A DNA stretch of 64,000 nt. Origin: Gelatoporia subvermispora B. Lineage: Eukaryota > Basidiomycota > Agaricomycetes > Polyporales > Gelatoporiaceae. Location: contig KB445794.1 in the NCBI GenBank assembly GCA_000320605.2, positions 1-64,000 on the forward strand. Reading direction: 5' to 3'. Of the stretch, positions 33,501-45,335 are shown piece after piece. Position 1 is the stretch's first letter, and each line of letters opens with the position of its first letter. The notes under the pieces are model-generated. The model was given only the letters and a program-made list of their open reading frames with translations, ran no database searches and was not told the DNA's origin. The position numbers and the translations under genes were made by a program.

Positions 33501-33894
33501 TATCTCGCTGCGCGGCGGGGGCAAGACTCGGCGCGCGTTCAAGCCGCCGCCGCTGGACGAGGGCCATACGGGCCTGGGCACGGTACTGCTCGAGATTCGC
33601 GGCGCGGCAGTGGATCAGGAGCGGCGGATGAAGGCGATCGCGGCGAACGAGAAGAACCGCGAAAAGGATCTTGCAAACCGCTCGGATGAGTTCCAGAATG
33701 AGCTCACTGGATTCGTCGTTGGCAAGAAGCTGCGCATGACAGGCGGTGCGGAGGAGGTGGAGCGCGTCAGGCAGAAGAGGAATGATCAAACTCTCAAGGC
33801 GATGTTTACTGGCGGGAGCGCACCGTCGGGCTCTGCGTTGAACTCGCCGGCGCCCCCAAGCGAGAGTGGCGAGTTACCTCCGCAAAGTGCGTGA
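30575..33894 (+). CDS. BUD6: BUD6/AIP3-like actin and formin regulator
   Basis: Polarisome protein that binds actin monomers and helps formins nucleate actin cables at sites of polarised growth. I read exon 1 30575-30694 or so (Ser-rich), exon 2 from 30742 with VTRLLVSIKQLLESLTQWSK and VSDVYVRLGNDFN, and exon 3 from 30971 with SVPEDLRHILETCLSED, YLPEVRRIITSLLQGL and KQSIYR. A long disordered Pro/Ser/Arg-rich linker follows, then the C-terminal core (VFLQVGREVKKVTIE, FSSLRVLFVDKF, YIRDPSSGVQYELED). After an intron at about 32.56-32.63 kb comes a coiled-coil region with IKQHIDLQIASLSQDI. The protein ends Pro/Ser-rich. All joins were in frame by hand. The divergent neighbour also acts in polarity. 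Confidence 0.9.
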
Positions 33895-34429
33895 GGGATG
33901 TGGAGAGGGTGGTGCGAGCACCATGTGTGGCGTCTGACGCGATGCAGGACGCTCACTGTTTGACGTAGTGTACATAGCGTGCCTGTTTGCCATGTGCACT
34001 GTGTTCATATTCGACGGTACTTTCGTGTATTCTTCTGTTTTGAAGTCGTAGACTATCTACGGACACGCATCGCGCTCAATTATACTGCACATAATTCTTG
34101 CTTGTACACCTTAGTCCGGATCAGTTTTCCGACTAATCCATTGTGGTGCGCCCCACGGTCACTGAAATGGCGCGATACGACATCGCACGCTTCCATTACG
34201 AGATGTGCTGCATAGGTCACCAAATGCGGAAGGTGTCGCTCCTGATTAGGAAGGTTACCAGAGAAGTTCGTCATCGGCGACATCATCGGTGCGCCTTACT
34301 CCGTCCTTGGCAGGATTTAGTGCGAGGGATAAAAGTGCTATAAAAGAGGGCCTCCGTCGACTGCAGCCTCAAAAGGTGCTCATACCTCAACCTCATCTCT
34401 AATCATCCTTCACACCCATCACATCCAAC
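33895..34429 (+). promoter_or_regulatory. Intergenic gap with the Con-6 core promoter
   Basis: It holds the BUD6 3' side and, at 34339-34346, TATAAAAG, about 85 bp upstream of the Con-6 start codon and followed by CT-rich sequence. No other gene is seen. Confidence 0.55.
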
Positions 34430-34806
34430 ATGTCACTTGTCACTCGCCAGATCGGAGGCTACAAGGTCAGTTGCTAGCCGTCCGCTTCATGAATAATCCA
34501 TGTCCTCATGCCCCTCAAAGGCTGCCATCAACAACCCGAACGTCTCTGATGAAGCCAAAGAGCGCTCGCGTCAGGCCATCGAGGAGCTTGGGGATCAGCC
34601 CGAGACCCAGCAAACCCGCCAGGGCTACCAGGAGGACAAGGACGAGACGCGCGTAAACGCTGGCTACAAGGCAACCATAAAGAGTCTGCGTCTCGCACAA
34701 TTGGTACATGCGACTATGACTAACTTATGCTTTCTCAGACCCGAATGTCAGCGAGGAAGCCAAAGAACATGCATGCGAGATCCTCGAGGATAAGGGTGCG
34801 ATCTAG
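34430..34806 (+). CDS. con-6: Conidiation-specific protein 6 (Con-6) family
   Basis: Small hydrophilic protein of a fungal family induced in conidia and under stress; its molecular role is unknown. Three exons (34430-34465, 34521-34683, 34739-34806) total 267 nt and give 88 residues in frame. Two Con-6 repeats are seen: KAAINNPNVSDEAKERSRQA and, across the second intron, KATIKNPNVSEEAKEHACEI. The second intron starts with the unusual donor GTCTGC but gives the exact repeat continuation, which decides the join. A strong TATA box lies close upstream, as expected for an inducible gene. Confidence 0.93.
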
Positions 34807-36163
34807 TTCCTGGGCCCTGGTGGCTTAATCTTCAGCCCACGTTGTAATATAAATTCTTCGAGCTGTACCTTGTGTATTATTGCCATGGTTAGGATGGTCG
34901 GTGTAGTTCGGGAATGTTGCTAATTTACCAATTCATTCTCGAAGTCGAAGTAACATCCGTGAGTCTGCTCTGTTGTGTTAATTCGTGCGCTACCGACAGT
35001 GTCACGTCGAGTGGAAGGACCCGAGATATGTAAAGACCTGTGCGTGTAGGGAAGTCGGTGGATAGCGTGTGCAGGAGGGGCCGGGAAATGCCTCGCGTAG
35101 GATACCTCTGGTAAAATCAAACAGTAAGAGTTCTCATCAGGAAGATGTTATATTTACTTTGCTGCTGTGTTTCCTACTTTGTGTATTCCAGCCATTTCCA
35201 AACTCTTCATGTCGACGGGCGGGTTCTACGAAAGTCATATACAGGCAGGGTCTCGCGCGAGATGACAGGTACACTAGCTCATTGGTTACAGCCAGTTTCA
35301 TATCAATGGGCGGGCCTTTTGAGAGAATCATGAGCAGAGGGAGTTCTGCAGGCTCTCAGAGCACGGTCCACTGGTGTCAACATAAACCCAAGCTTGGGGG
35401 GAGAACGTAGGGCCCTTCTCGTATGACGGCGGCGGCAGACACAAGCAGATGGTCGGGGACGAGGATTTGTTGGCCGAAAGGAAGAACGGGCGCAGCATAC
35501 GCATATCAGAGAGCGTCCTCCGCCCTAAGGATTCCGCGGGAGATGAGCTGCCCGAGTGCACCCAGTCTTTTTGCACACGAGGCGGAGGCGGAAGATAATC
35601 GTATTTGATGTCTTCCATCGTCTCCGGTGGCTTTCAGCGGCCTCAAACTTTCGAGACTCAGTCAGAGAATCGCGGTCACCGCGCATGAAAAGCAGCCACC
35701 TCCGTCTCCCGTCAAACTGTGAAGGAAAGCACGTGACTCATTCATACCGCGTTTTTAGGACTCCTCCCAGGTCATCCCAGGTCGACCCTCGCATCTATCC
35801 ACTCGAACTTCAGTAATTTCACAAGGGAAACATACGGCTTTACGGCTATGACCACACGGACGCAAACGATCAGCCCAGTGAGTCACTCCACATCCAGAGG
35901 TTGCATGATGGATCTATATGTCAGTGCCCGAAATTCCTAGTCCCTGAGAAGGTATCGATACATGATTCGGCCACGTAAGGCTACGAGAAAGAATCGTGAC
36001 GGCGCGCATCACCGAGAATAACGTGGAGCAGCCCGACGAATAAGTAACAGGTCATGAAAGCGTCATGAAGATCTGACAAAATGCAACCTAAGTGTGAGAT
36101 TCAGCCCACGTCAACGGGAAAGCCGCCGATCCAGGACAGGATGTGCGAGCTCACCAGATATAT
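34807..36163. other. Intergenic stretch, no supported gene
   Basis: About 1.35 kb. A 96-codon minus-strand frame (35328-35618) contains LPPPSYEKGPTFSPQ but no known domain or intron support. Nothing else is recognised. Confidence 0.4.
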
Positions 36164-37455
36164 CTACGGCTTCAGTCTGAACCACCCCGGGATCGCCTTC
36201 CAGATCCGCTCGCGCTCCCGCGCCGCCCACGCCTCGAGCGCGCGCGCGCATGCTTTGCACTCCGAGAACTCCGCGCTCTTCAGCTGCCCGAGCTCCTCCG
36301 CGACATACAGCGGGTCGCAGCAGCCCGGCCCACGATCAAACAAGTAGTGCTGCGTCGCGAGCTCGACGAGCTCGGTAAAGTCCTTTCTGCACGCCGCGGC
36401 GCTCGTGCACACCGCGCCCGCGGACTTGCGGCGGTGGTGCACGTGCGCGGGGTGCGCAGCGTCGCGGTGCGGTGCCGCGCCCATGCTCTGGATCAACGCG
36501 GGCACCGCGTGCTGCAGCGCCTCCTTCCCGAGCGCGAGCCGCCGCGCGTCGTCTGCGCCGAGCGAGTCCGCGAGTGGGGGCTGCGCGAGCGGCTCGCCCT
36601 CGCCAGGCTCGTACATCTGGCTGACCTGGTACCGTGCGAGGTCGTAGAATGCGGCGGGGAGCAGCTCTGAGGTGTCGTTCTCGCGCGCGAGGTGGATAAT
36701 GGCCTGCGGTGGGCTTATAAACTTATGGTGGTAGACAACATACGGAGGGAATGCTCACGACCGGGGACGGGTATCTGAGACCTCTATGCGTGGCGTTCTC
36801 GAGCTCGTATATTCGTGCGATGTCTTCGCGTGCATCCCACTCCTTGAGCGCCGATGGCCAGGCTATGCACAGATGTGCCAACGCGCGTTTGCGGAGCGAG
36901 TCGACGATGTACTTTGTGGCCAGGCGCAGGATGCCAGAGATGGCGCGGAAGTCGTCGCGGTCGTTATTGCCGAACCACCTATGTTGGGTTGCATCACGAT
37001 ACGGAGTGCGACGTCAATTTTGGAAATGCGACCTACGGACCGTCATATAGCGCGTGGAGGAGGTTTTCCCAGTCCTCCGCCGAGTCCTGCAGCGTGAGCA
37101 CCGGGCAGCCGTCGATGATTGGGTCGATATCATCAACGCTCTCGCGCAACTCTGGGCTCGGGAGAGGCATGTCAAACATATTCCTAAAGAATATAGACTT
37201 GCGGGATAGCTGGGACATGTGCACGCGGAAGAGGGTGTGCTCTGCGCGCAGGATGATGGAGCCGTCCGAGAACCACAAGTCGCGATGGCGCTTTGGTTCC
37301 GGCCTCGTCGGTGGGTCGTCCGCCGCGGCCGACGCAGTCTGAAGCAACTCGACGAGCTCGTCGACAGCAGGCAGATTCGGAGTGGGAGCAAGAGGTGATG
37401 GCGACGACTCGATATCATTGGCATGATCGGAGAGGACAGAGGTGAAAGCAGACAT
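36164..37455 (-). CDS. BTB/POZ domain protein, agaricomycete expanded type
   Basis: BTB proteins form dimers and often serve as adaptors of CUL3 ubiquitin ligases; the partner of this family is unknown. Exon 1 (37455 to about 37031) has a disordered start, then the BTB fold: DLWFSDGSIILRAEHTLFRV, LSRKSIFFRNMFDMP, and CPVLTLQDSAEDWENLLHAL. A phase-2 intron (GTAGGT to CATAG) leads to WFGNNDRDDF, GILRLATKYIVDSLRKRAL, and another intron (GTGAGC to CCGCAG) to IIHLARENDTSELLPAAFYD. The C-terminal part has Cys residues (CKACARALEAW) and ends WFRLKP. All three parts match the usual order of this family, which is large in mushrooms. No catalytic role is suggested. Confidence 0.85.
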
Positions 37456-38773
37456 CGACTACAGCATCAGAGCGAGCAATGGCGAGCATCCGGCAGCTGT
37501 ACAGAAATGAAGCAGATCCTTCAGGATGATTGCCCTAGTACTATGGGGGACGGGGAGGACGTAGAACACGGCGGCAGCAACTTGAAGTCACATCGGGGGA
37601 ATGCCCGATGAGCTCTCCAACGACGGAAACAGATAAGATAAGATCCTCAAAGCACCTACATACAGTGTCCGGTGTTCAAACCGACCTCCTGTCTCGCGCA
37701 TTGAAATAATTGCGCTCGCAGATGTTGACCGATACATCAAATCGTGAATTTCGTACAGAAGACATCATTTGTAGATGAATATCCCAATAAAGTTCTGATC
37801 TGGGCACCTTTAATAAATCTCGCGAGACGAAAAGTAAATCTACCCTTTACGGGGGGTTGTGAGAATATGACTACCACACCAGAGTAGGTAATAGGGCGCT
37901 AAATCTACGCTCTCGCAGACGGAGCAGTCAGTCCTGAGTCGAATGATATGCTCACCGACGCTGAGATCGTGTAATTTGAGTTTCCTTTCTTGAGGACGCA
38001 CTATGTTGTGAAAATAGTGTGTCTCTGCACCTGTTCCGAGGTAGTGCCATGTACTTCCGGTTTTTTGTTGACGAAAAGTAGAAGGGGACCACGTGATTTC
38101 AAGCCTCAAATTTACGCTCATTTACCCCACTTTCTGTCCTAAAACGCGAGGGTTTAGCTTGTACATATACCAAAATCACGCCTTCCCGATGGAGGTCAGC
38201 ATTTGCCGCATAAGACTGTACCAATCTAATCTAATCTAATCTAATCTGAACGCGACGCGCACTCCGAGCAACCCAAAGCTGACCGTCTTTGTTCCTCCAC
38301 CACTCGGGCTCTATTGTTCTCTTTTCCCAATTATCCTGGAATCTATGGGCACCGCATTCCCACTTGTTCTATTTTGACACGCGCACTTCAGCTGTGGCGT
38401 CTGCAATTGGCGGCGCGGGTGCCGCACGGGACCAGCGCCGCGGCGACGACAATGCGGGTGGATACGAACCACCACAAGGTTCATTCTTTAGCCGTGTAGG
38501 CAACGCGACCGGAAGCAGGGAAGCAACAGAGGTCATACCCAAACGCTTATGCACCGGGCCACACCCGCGACAGTCCATTCCGGGCGTATATAAAATGCCT
38601 GCCAGGTCGTCCATGGGGATTCTCCATCTTGCTCTTGCATCGCATCCTGATTCCGCGAGCTGCGCTCGTCTTTACTCTCCTTCAGCTCTCCTTCAGTCCT
38701 TTCTGTCTTGACGACCCTTCCCTGTCGCTCGCCTGTGGCCTTCATTCACCACTAAGTCTTACTTGACGACAAA
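37456..38773. other. Intergenic stretch with a pentanucleotide repeat and a TATA box
   Basis: About 1.3 kb without a supported gene. A 93-codon minus frame at 37840-38121 is unrecognised. TATATAAAA at 38586-38594 stands about 185 bp before the next start codon and is a likely core promoter for the secreted protein gene. Confidence 0.5.
38223..38247. repeat. (AATCT)5 microsatellite
   Basis: Five perfect AATCT units in intergenic sequence. Confidence 0.95.
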
Positions 38774-40140
38774 ATGGTTCACTTTGCATCGACCGTTGCT
38801 CTCGCTGTGGCCGCGCTCTCCATGCAGGCGCGCGGGCTGCCACTCAACAAGAGGATCGCCCAGGTCATTGCGGACTCGACGACCAAGTGGGAGGCCGCTT
38901 GTGTGAGTCCTTCGTGACCCCATCACTCTGTCCGCGTGGCCCTTACCGTGATCCGTACAGGACGCTGCCGGAGGAGGCGAACAGTGCAATCCGATCTCCG
39001 TGACCGCGTTCTCGACGCTGCTTGCGGCCGCGGGCCCATGCGACCAGCAGAACTCGGCCGACGCGATGGTCGACCTCGCCAAGCAGCTGAACAACGACGC
39101 CGACATGATCACGTTCGCGCAGATCTTCGCGCAGCAGCCGCGCAACTCCGTGCGTGCCTTTTTTTCCCTCCCTGCGGGCCACAATTGACACACCATGCGC
39201 AGCCCTCCTCCCAGGCGGTCCCGTACTGCCAAGAGGCGCCAAAGAACGCCGAACTGAACGGGCTCTTCCAGTGTCAGTTCCAGAGTGCGGATGAGCAGAC
39301 GTTCGTCGGCGGCATCCCCGTCGGCGGCAACGGCACCATCCCCTTCGGCATGACCTCCCCCGTCTCCCCTGCCGGCTCCTGCCCCGCGAACCCTTCCGGC
39401 CCAATTACCGACGGCTCGCAGCTCACCGACATCACCTCGAACCCAGGGGTCCCCGGCGCTAGCAACAGCTCCTCATCCTCGTCTTCGGCGTCGACGGGTA
39501 GCAACAATGGCGCGTCGGGCTCGAGCGCCGTGTCCGCGTCGGCCGCACCTGCGTCTGCGTCTGCGACCGACTCTGCGACCGCCGCAGCGCCGTCTGCGTC
39601 TGACTCGGGCGATGACTCGGGTGACGATTCTGACTGCGACGATGGCGACGACGACGGCAGCGACGCGTCTTCTTCTGTCGCTTCTGCAACTGCTGCACCC
39701 ATCGTGTCTACCGCTGCCGCGGCTATGCCCTCCGCCTCCGCCCCCGCCTCTAGCTCCTCGTCAACCTCCTCTGGCAGCTTCCAGCTGCAGAACGGCCAGG
39801 ACGCTCAGGCGCAGAACGCCAAGTTCGCCACTCTCAGTACAACCTCCTCTTGCAACGGTACGTCCCCATGCTCCTCTCTCTCCGAACCAAGACGCTGACT
39901 AACAACACATGAGCAGAGGGCGACATGGCGTGCATCAACAACGGCTTCGCACAGTGCGTGAGCGGGCAGTTCGTCGTGGAGGGGTGCAGCTCAGGCACCA
40001 TCTGCGCGGCACTCCCCCTCGTGAACAAGCCGGGCACGTCGATCGCGTGCACGACGCAGTCCGATGCGCTCTCGCGCATCGCCGCGACGGGCGCGCAGGG
40101 CGGGCTCACCGGCAGCAACTCGACAACTACCAGTGATTGA
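38774..40140 (+). CDS. Secreted Ser/Ala-rich protein with a C-terminal Cys-rich, CBM19-like domain
   Basis: Probably an extracellular or cell-wall protein. Four exons (38774-38902, 38961-39149, 39203-39857, 39917-40140) join in frame. The signal peptide (VALAVAALSMQARG) is followed by an N-terminal helical domain with paired cysteines (CDQQNS, YCQEAP, FQCQFQS). Then comes a low-complexity Ser/Ala/Thr tract with an acidic SDCDDGDDDG patch (about residues 190-300), which would be O-glycosylated. The last domain, GDMACINNGFAQCVSGQFVV followed by CSSGTICAALP, has the Cys spacing of chitin-binding module family 19. Family assignment is by motif memory. Binding to chitin is inference. A TATA box lies upstream. 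Confidence 0.8.
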
Positions 40141-40929
40141 TGACGCAGGCCGGGCCAGGCATCGTTTCGATTCGTTTCCGCATTTCCGCCTGAAGCGCAA
40201 AGCGCTTTGCCCCTTCTCAGATTATGTAGCGATAGCTGACCAGCTCTGCATCTTCCGCATGTTACCGTAGCTCGAACCTCAATTGAGCGTCTGGATTATT
40301 GGATACGACGTCCTGCGTGTCGCACCTAAGCACGAGCACCTGAGCGTGATGTTCTCTCTATGTGAAGGTTTCAAGGTTTTCAACCGCAGCAGTCGATTGC
40401 GTTCTCTGCGACTGCGCATGCTTGAGAGGCTGAGAGGGGCGCTGTGAAGTGGCCCTGCGGAGCCTGAAGGCGTCGGAAAAGGCAGGTACACATGGAAGGA
40501 AAGAGAGAAGCACACGGTGGCATGTGGTACAAAGCTGCTCCTCCTTGTGCTTCGTGGCTTCTGCGCTCCGTGATCGTTGCGACCGTTGCGGCTGACGACG
40601 CAGGTGGCTACCGACTACTACCTGGATCCACTCGAGACTTTCGGCATGTCCTCACGTCTTGATTGGTATTTTTGTCTGATCCCTCAGCACGGACCCAGAA
40701 AATATTCGTGCACGCATGCAGCATGCGCAGGCTTGAACGAAAGAGTATGGAGCACGAGAGCAGAGCAGAACACGGTCAACGGAGCCGTGCGTATGTATAT
40801 CGTGTAGATGAAGCATCGTGGGCGCATCCCGCACAACTTCCAGTAATAACATCGCGCTTTATAGCGCATCACAGTCGCGATCATCGCCGCCGCCTTCCAG
40901 GACCCATGTCCGAGCACTTAGCCCGCCGC
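40141..40929. other. Intergenic gap between convergent genes
   Basis: About 0.8 kb between two convergent 3' ends. No gene, repeat or RNA is seen. Confidence 0.5.
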
Positions 40930-42236
40930 TCAGCTCGATCCCGCGCTCTGCGCAACCGCCGGTGCACCTCCTCCCGCGACTGCACCCTCCGTCATGCTGC
41001 CCCTCCCTTTCACACCTCCCGCGCCCGAGCTGGGCGCACCCGTGAGCACCGATCGGTATGCTGCCGCGCTCCCATGCGTACTCCAGAACGCATCGTATGT
41101 CAGACCACCGACCCCCGCTCCCGCTCCCGAGCTCATCCCCGCGCCCGACCCAGTGCCAAAAGGCGCGGGCGCGGGTGCCGGCGCAGGGGAGAGCGCGGGG
41201 TATGGCACGTGTGTGTGCGGGTAGAAGTGTGGGTAGCCAAGGTTCGCGCGCATCGTAAGCGTCTGGGTGGGTGCGGAGGTGGCGGTGGCGGGTAGAGAGG
41301 AATGTGTGGGCGCAGAAGTGAGAGAGGCCTGGCTTGCGAAGCCCGAGTCTGTTAGTGTCGCTGTGGACGCAGAGGAGAGTGTGCGGTCGGGCCCGGGATG
41401 TTTGCGCTTCAGACCACGCGGGGATGTGGTGGTGGCGGCGGCGGTGGCGTCCTCGAGGGTGTCTGTACGCGCGAGGGACGTCGGTGGGGAGGGTGCACTG
41501 CCGCTGCCACTGCTCGGGTGCGGGGAAGCCTGGCTCTGTGTATGAGGTGTCGATATTTGCGACGCTACATGCGATGCCGCGATGATTAGTACTTTTCAAT
41601 GCGCGAGAACTTGCACCAGGAGACGCACCCTGCGCGCTCGCGTCGGGCGTTCGAGACTGGGTATCCGTGTGCTGCAGCGAGCCGCTTGCTACGCCGTTCC
41701 CTGCGTCTTCTGTCCTTTCATGTGTAGATAACACAGATGATATACTCGTGCTCGAGAACGTATCGCTCGAATGCTGAGGAGCGTTGCGGAGGTTCCTCCG
41801 CCCGCCGGGCGAGATCGTGGGTGGTGGACGGCCCTTGTGTGTATGACGGAAGTACAAGTTCTCCACTTCGTTGAGGTTCTGCCGTTGCTATAAGACGTAA
41901 CAGCCCTAGATGAGCGATGGGATGAGGAAGCGTAGAGGACATGTGCACTCACCCATCCGTGCTCGACCTTGAGCTTTGCATACTGCAGCCGGAGGCGTAA
42001 CTGGCTCGTAAGCTACACACAAAGGAGCAGATCCAACACATTCAAAGTAGCAAGTGATCCACGGACGATAGAGAGACCAAGCAGAATACACAGAGTGAGG
42101 TTACGGTCAGTAAGAGCCCAGCGAGTACGGGACATGGGGGACGCACATAGCTGGCCTTGGCCGCATCCGGGGTGCTCCTCCTGCGCTTTGCCTCCGCAGG
42201 GGTCATCATCTGAACGGTCTGAAGTGGATCGGCCAT
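40930..42236 (-). CDS. Conserved unknown protein, low-complexity C-terminal half
   Basis: The start ATG at 42236 gives MADPLQTVQMMTPAEAKRRR. After an intron, the conserved-looking segment LRLRLQYAKLKVEHGW and, past another intron, QRQNLNEVENLYFRH form a charged helical region. A third intron with donor GTGCGT, a TACTAAT branch site and acceptor TGTAG shifts into the frame that continues as Ser/Thr/Pro-rich sequence with LKRKHPGPD (a possible nuclear signal), GYPHFYPHTH and TYDAFWSTHGS, ending at 40930. The alternative frame open to 40859 is Arg/His-rich and looks like a shadow. I do not recognise the family. A nuclear protein is a guess from the basic motifs. Confidence 0.55.
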
Positions 42237-44327
42237 GGCTGGAGAGGCGGGCGAGGGGAGGGGCGAGAGCGACCGCACAGTTGAGGCTGTAGTTGCCGTC
42301 CCTCCCGCGCTTAACCAAAATCCCCGCAAGGCGCGTGCGTGTCTGGTCACGTGCTGTACTTACCGTCTGCGTGATCCCGGTGAGTCCCGGAAGCCGTCGC
42401 TATTAGCGCTGGCTCAGCCACCCAGGGCCTTCGTCTGAATCGCTCATCGTTTTGTACCATCTTGTTATTTGCACGATGGGTGCTATCTATGACTATGTAA
42501 CTCCGTCGCCTTAAGTGCGTCGTGAGCGACTGCCTCCACTCGCGTAATTTATTTCTCGCGAGATTTCATGCATCCTCTGGGCCGAGGACGCACTTAATAA
42601 CGTACACGTTGTGCTCACTCTCCTGTCCGACCAACGAATCCCCGCCCCTGACTAACCCCGAGAGCCCGCTGATACCGTCCTAGAAGAAGTACACTACGTT
42701 CATGCGCCTTCTGCTCGGAATCATATCGAAAGCGACCGACCACTCGCAGGAGCCACGCCATGTCCGAATGCTGGCTGCTTGCGACATCGGGACAAACCCG
42801 AAACCCACCCATACCGTCTCGGGGTTACTCCTGGCTTCATGAATATCCTCTCTCAATCCTACTACGACCTCGATGCTCGCGATACTACACGTTTCTGATC
42901 TCTGGTACCACCGCTCGACCCCTCTAATGCGCAGATCCTGGTTCCAAAGCACTACAACTTGTGCGAGGGCCTGGTTCACCTTGTAATGAACCTGCCGAAG
43001 GGCCTTGAGCCTCCGCACAGGACATGGAAACTCATACATGAGATATTCATACGTTACTAGTCAATTTACTGCGTTAAATATATGGAGGATTTCCCTTCTG
43101 CTCTCTAGCTTCTGCCTGCCAAAGAGGATCTTCTCGAAGAGCTGCAAACGAAAGAAGCCTACTGGTACGTACACCATCGGTTATGGTATATAAGAGTTGT
43201 CGGATTCGGCCATATCAAGGAATACAGACGCAAGAGTCCACCAGCGGTAACGTATGTATCTGACTTGATAGTTTTGACATTGTAGATCGAGTCATGCTCG
43301 TTGTAGATCTCTCCAGCCATCTTGACAGACTAGTACAAATCTTGCGGCATTACTCGACTCCTGTTACCCGGCGGGAATCACTCGAACATTGAAGAGAAAA
43401 CGTTACGCAATAAACGCGCAAAAGCATTTCCACTGGTATAACAGAGTCACAAGATCTACTCGACACTTAGAAAGGCGTACTGGGAGCCGTGGAGACAATA
43501 CCGAGATTTGATAGTAGATAAAATGGCGCACTATCTAGAGAGACACTTTGATTACTTTGCGACTACCTGTGGACGGTCGCCTGGCCGCGCTGGTGACACA
43601 ATGCGTATTCACTCTCACCCGTTCACTATGTCTCGGTATGATCTGGTTGCTTAAAGATCTCTACAATGTATCGCGAGGTCTGTTTGGCCAGATAAACGAC
43701 GGATCTCATCCTTCTCAGCAGCAAAGACACACCATGCTCTCCTGTGCTGCGGTGCATTCGCAGCAAGTTGCAAAGGCCTTCGATATTCCAACGTAACGCC
43801 CGGGGCATGTGATAGATTCGATGAAATCGATCTTCGCTTATCCCCAGCGAACATGTATATCGTAGACGCTGTTATCACGGCTTTGGCTCGTCGATACCTT
43901 GCTCTATGCATCATATGACTGTGTTGACAGATGAACCAGATGTACCATCCACCCTTCGTGCGTATGCCAGTCTTTTCTAACCTTGTGACCAAAATCGATA
44001 ATTCTCCATTCGTGCTCTCTATGATGGAAGGGACATGGGCGTGTGGGAAAGGCTAAAGATGCTGATGCATATTCTAACGAACTCTTCCAGAGTTTTACAC
44101 TCAGAACCTGGTCTGGGTTTTACAGGTCCGTACCAACGTCAAGATATGTTGGGACAATGGATGGTCTCCATAATCTTCGCGGCATCCTGGAGAGTTCGCA
44201 AACAGCACACATTCACTATCCGAGGTCCAAAAAGTGTGTAGCGCAAGAAGGGATATCACCCACACAAGATCAAGATACAATTGCTACCAACAAGTTGCGG
44301 CTTCAAGTATGAATACGATACAGAGCA
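42237..44327. other. Two-kilobase stretch with a coding remnant
   Basis: No intact gene is supported. Minus-strand frames at 42.68-43.04 kb and 43.65-43.99 kb show no domain. On the plus strand, 43109-43260 looks like part of a former exon (see the separate entry). The rest shows nothing. Confidence 0.4.
43105..43370 (+). pseudogene. Decayed remnant related to 18.66-18.86 kb
   Basis: After a CTAG acceptor-like site it reads LLPAKEDLLEELQTKEAYWY, then GFGHIKEYRRKSPPAV. Similar nucleotides follow at 43330-43356 to those at 18828-18850. No start or longer frame is found. The parent family is not recognised. Confidence 0.4.
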
Positions 44328-45335
44328 TTAAAAAGATCTAACAATCCTGCCCTCACGTAGATTCTCGGTGATAATGTCGAAATTATCCCTTGCGTATTCC
44401 TCCATAGCTTCGTCAGTAAGCCATACTTTTTCCACCGGGGGGCTGAGATCAGTTATCCGCCACATGTGCACGTGTTTGTGGTGTGGACACCTCTCCAATG
44501 GAAGGCCATGTGGGGTCGGAAGCACCTGCAGAAAGTTACTTTTGTGTAGATCCCCGTGGAAGATGGAGTATCGATGGATATCCTCGAGGAGTTCCCACCA
44601 GTCTGTACTAAAACACGATTGGGCGTTCTGAAACACTTTCGCAGTACCGGGAGAGCACTTACAATGTTGCAGGTTGTATGGGTTCGGAAACATTGACAGG
44701 GTCCCCGAGTTGCTCCAATAACAAGACATAAACGTCTAAATCCCCAAGGTCCACACTTTGAGAACCAGTACTCCACCAGTCGCCGAGTCTTTGCCCTGTT
44801 TCCAATTTGCCATGGAAAAGCCCATAGCACCGCGGAATGGAAACTCCTTGTAGCTCATGCAGCTCGTCGTATACCGACTTTTCATGAATGAGAGCTTCCC
44901 CTTGTCCTCTTTTACAAGCTTTGATGATTAGAGGAGGGAGACTCTCCAGCCCTTCAGTTGTACTGGCATGAGGTGTCTCGGTCGACGAAGGCGACGATCT
45001 AGTTGGACGGCTGGTGTAAACGGTCCCATGAAGTCCAGCATCGATATACTTTTCTATCGTAAGCCAAAGAGAACCTGTGGGCTGCGTCTTACTACGACTC
45101 GAGGAATACGATGGCGGAGGATCATTTTCTGGTCGCAGCCGGTGCTGGTGGTCATCACGTTCGCTCAGTCGTAACACAGGCGCGTCGACGTATTTGAGCA
45201 TTATGGACGCCTCTGGATCATCTCTATGAAGTCCGTCGATGTGCAAAGTTGAGAATATCGAGGAAGTCTGCCAGTCTCACGTAGTCAGTTCGACCGCATT
45301 GACACGTTTGTCTATGCACTTACGGGTGAAGGCAT
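44328..45335 (-). CDS. Kinase-like protein, dispersed family copy 2
   Basis: The ATG at 45335 gives MPSP, a phase-0 intron, then TSSIFSTLHIDGL. Features in order: LSERDDHQHRLRPENDPPPS linker, a loose glycine loop (DAGLHGTVYTS), Lys strand LIIKACK, helix C ALIHEKSVYDEL, IPRCYGLFHG, hinge VYVLLLEQLG, an intron, then FHGDLHKSNFL, which keeps Asp and Asn of the catalytic loop, and TDLSPP in place of DFG. Loss of the glycine-rich pattern and of DFG's Phe-Gly makes classic activity doubtful. It closes with RIVRSF. A TATA box (minus strand) stands at 45396-45404, about 65 bp upstream. It diverges from the PD-(D/E)XK-like gene. Confidence 0.7.
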
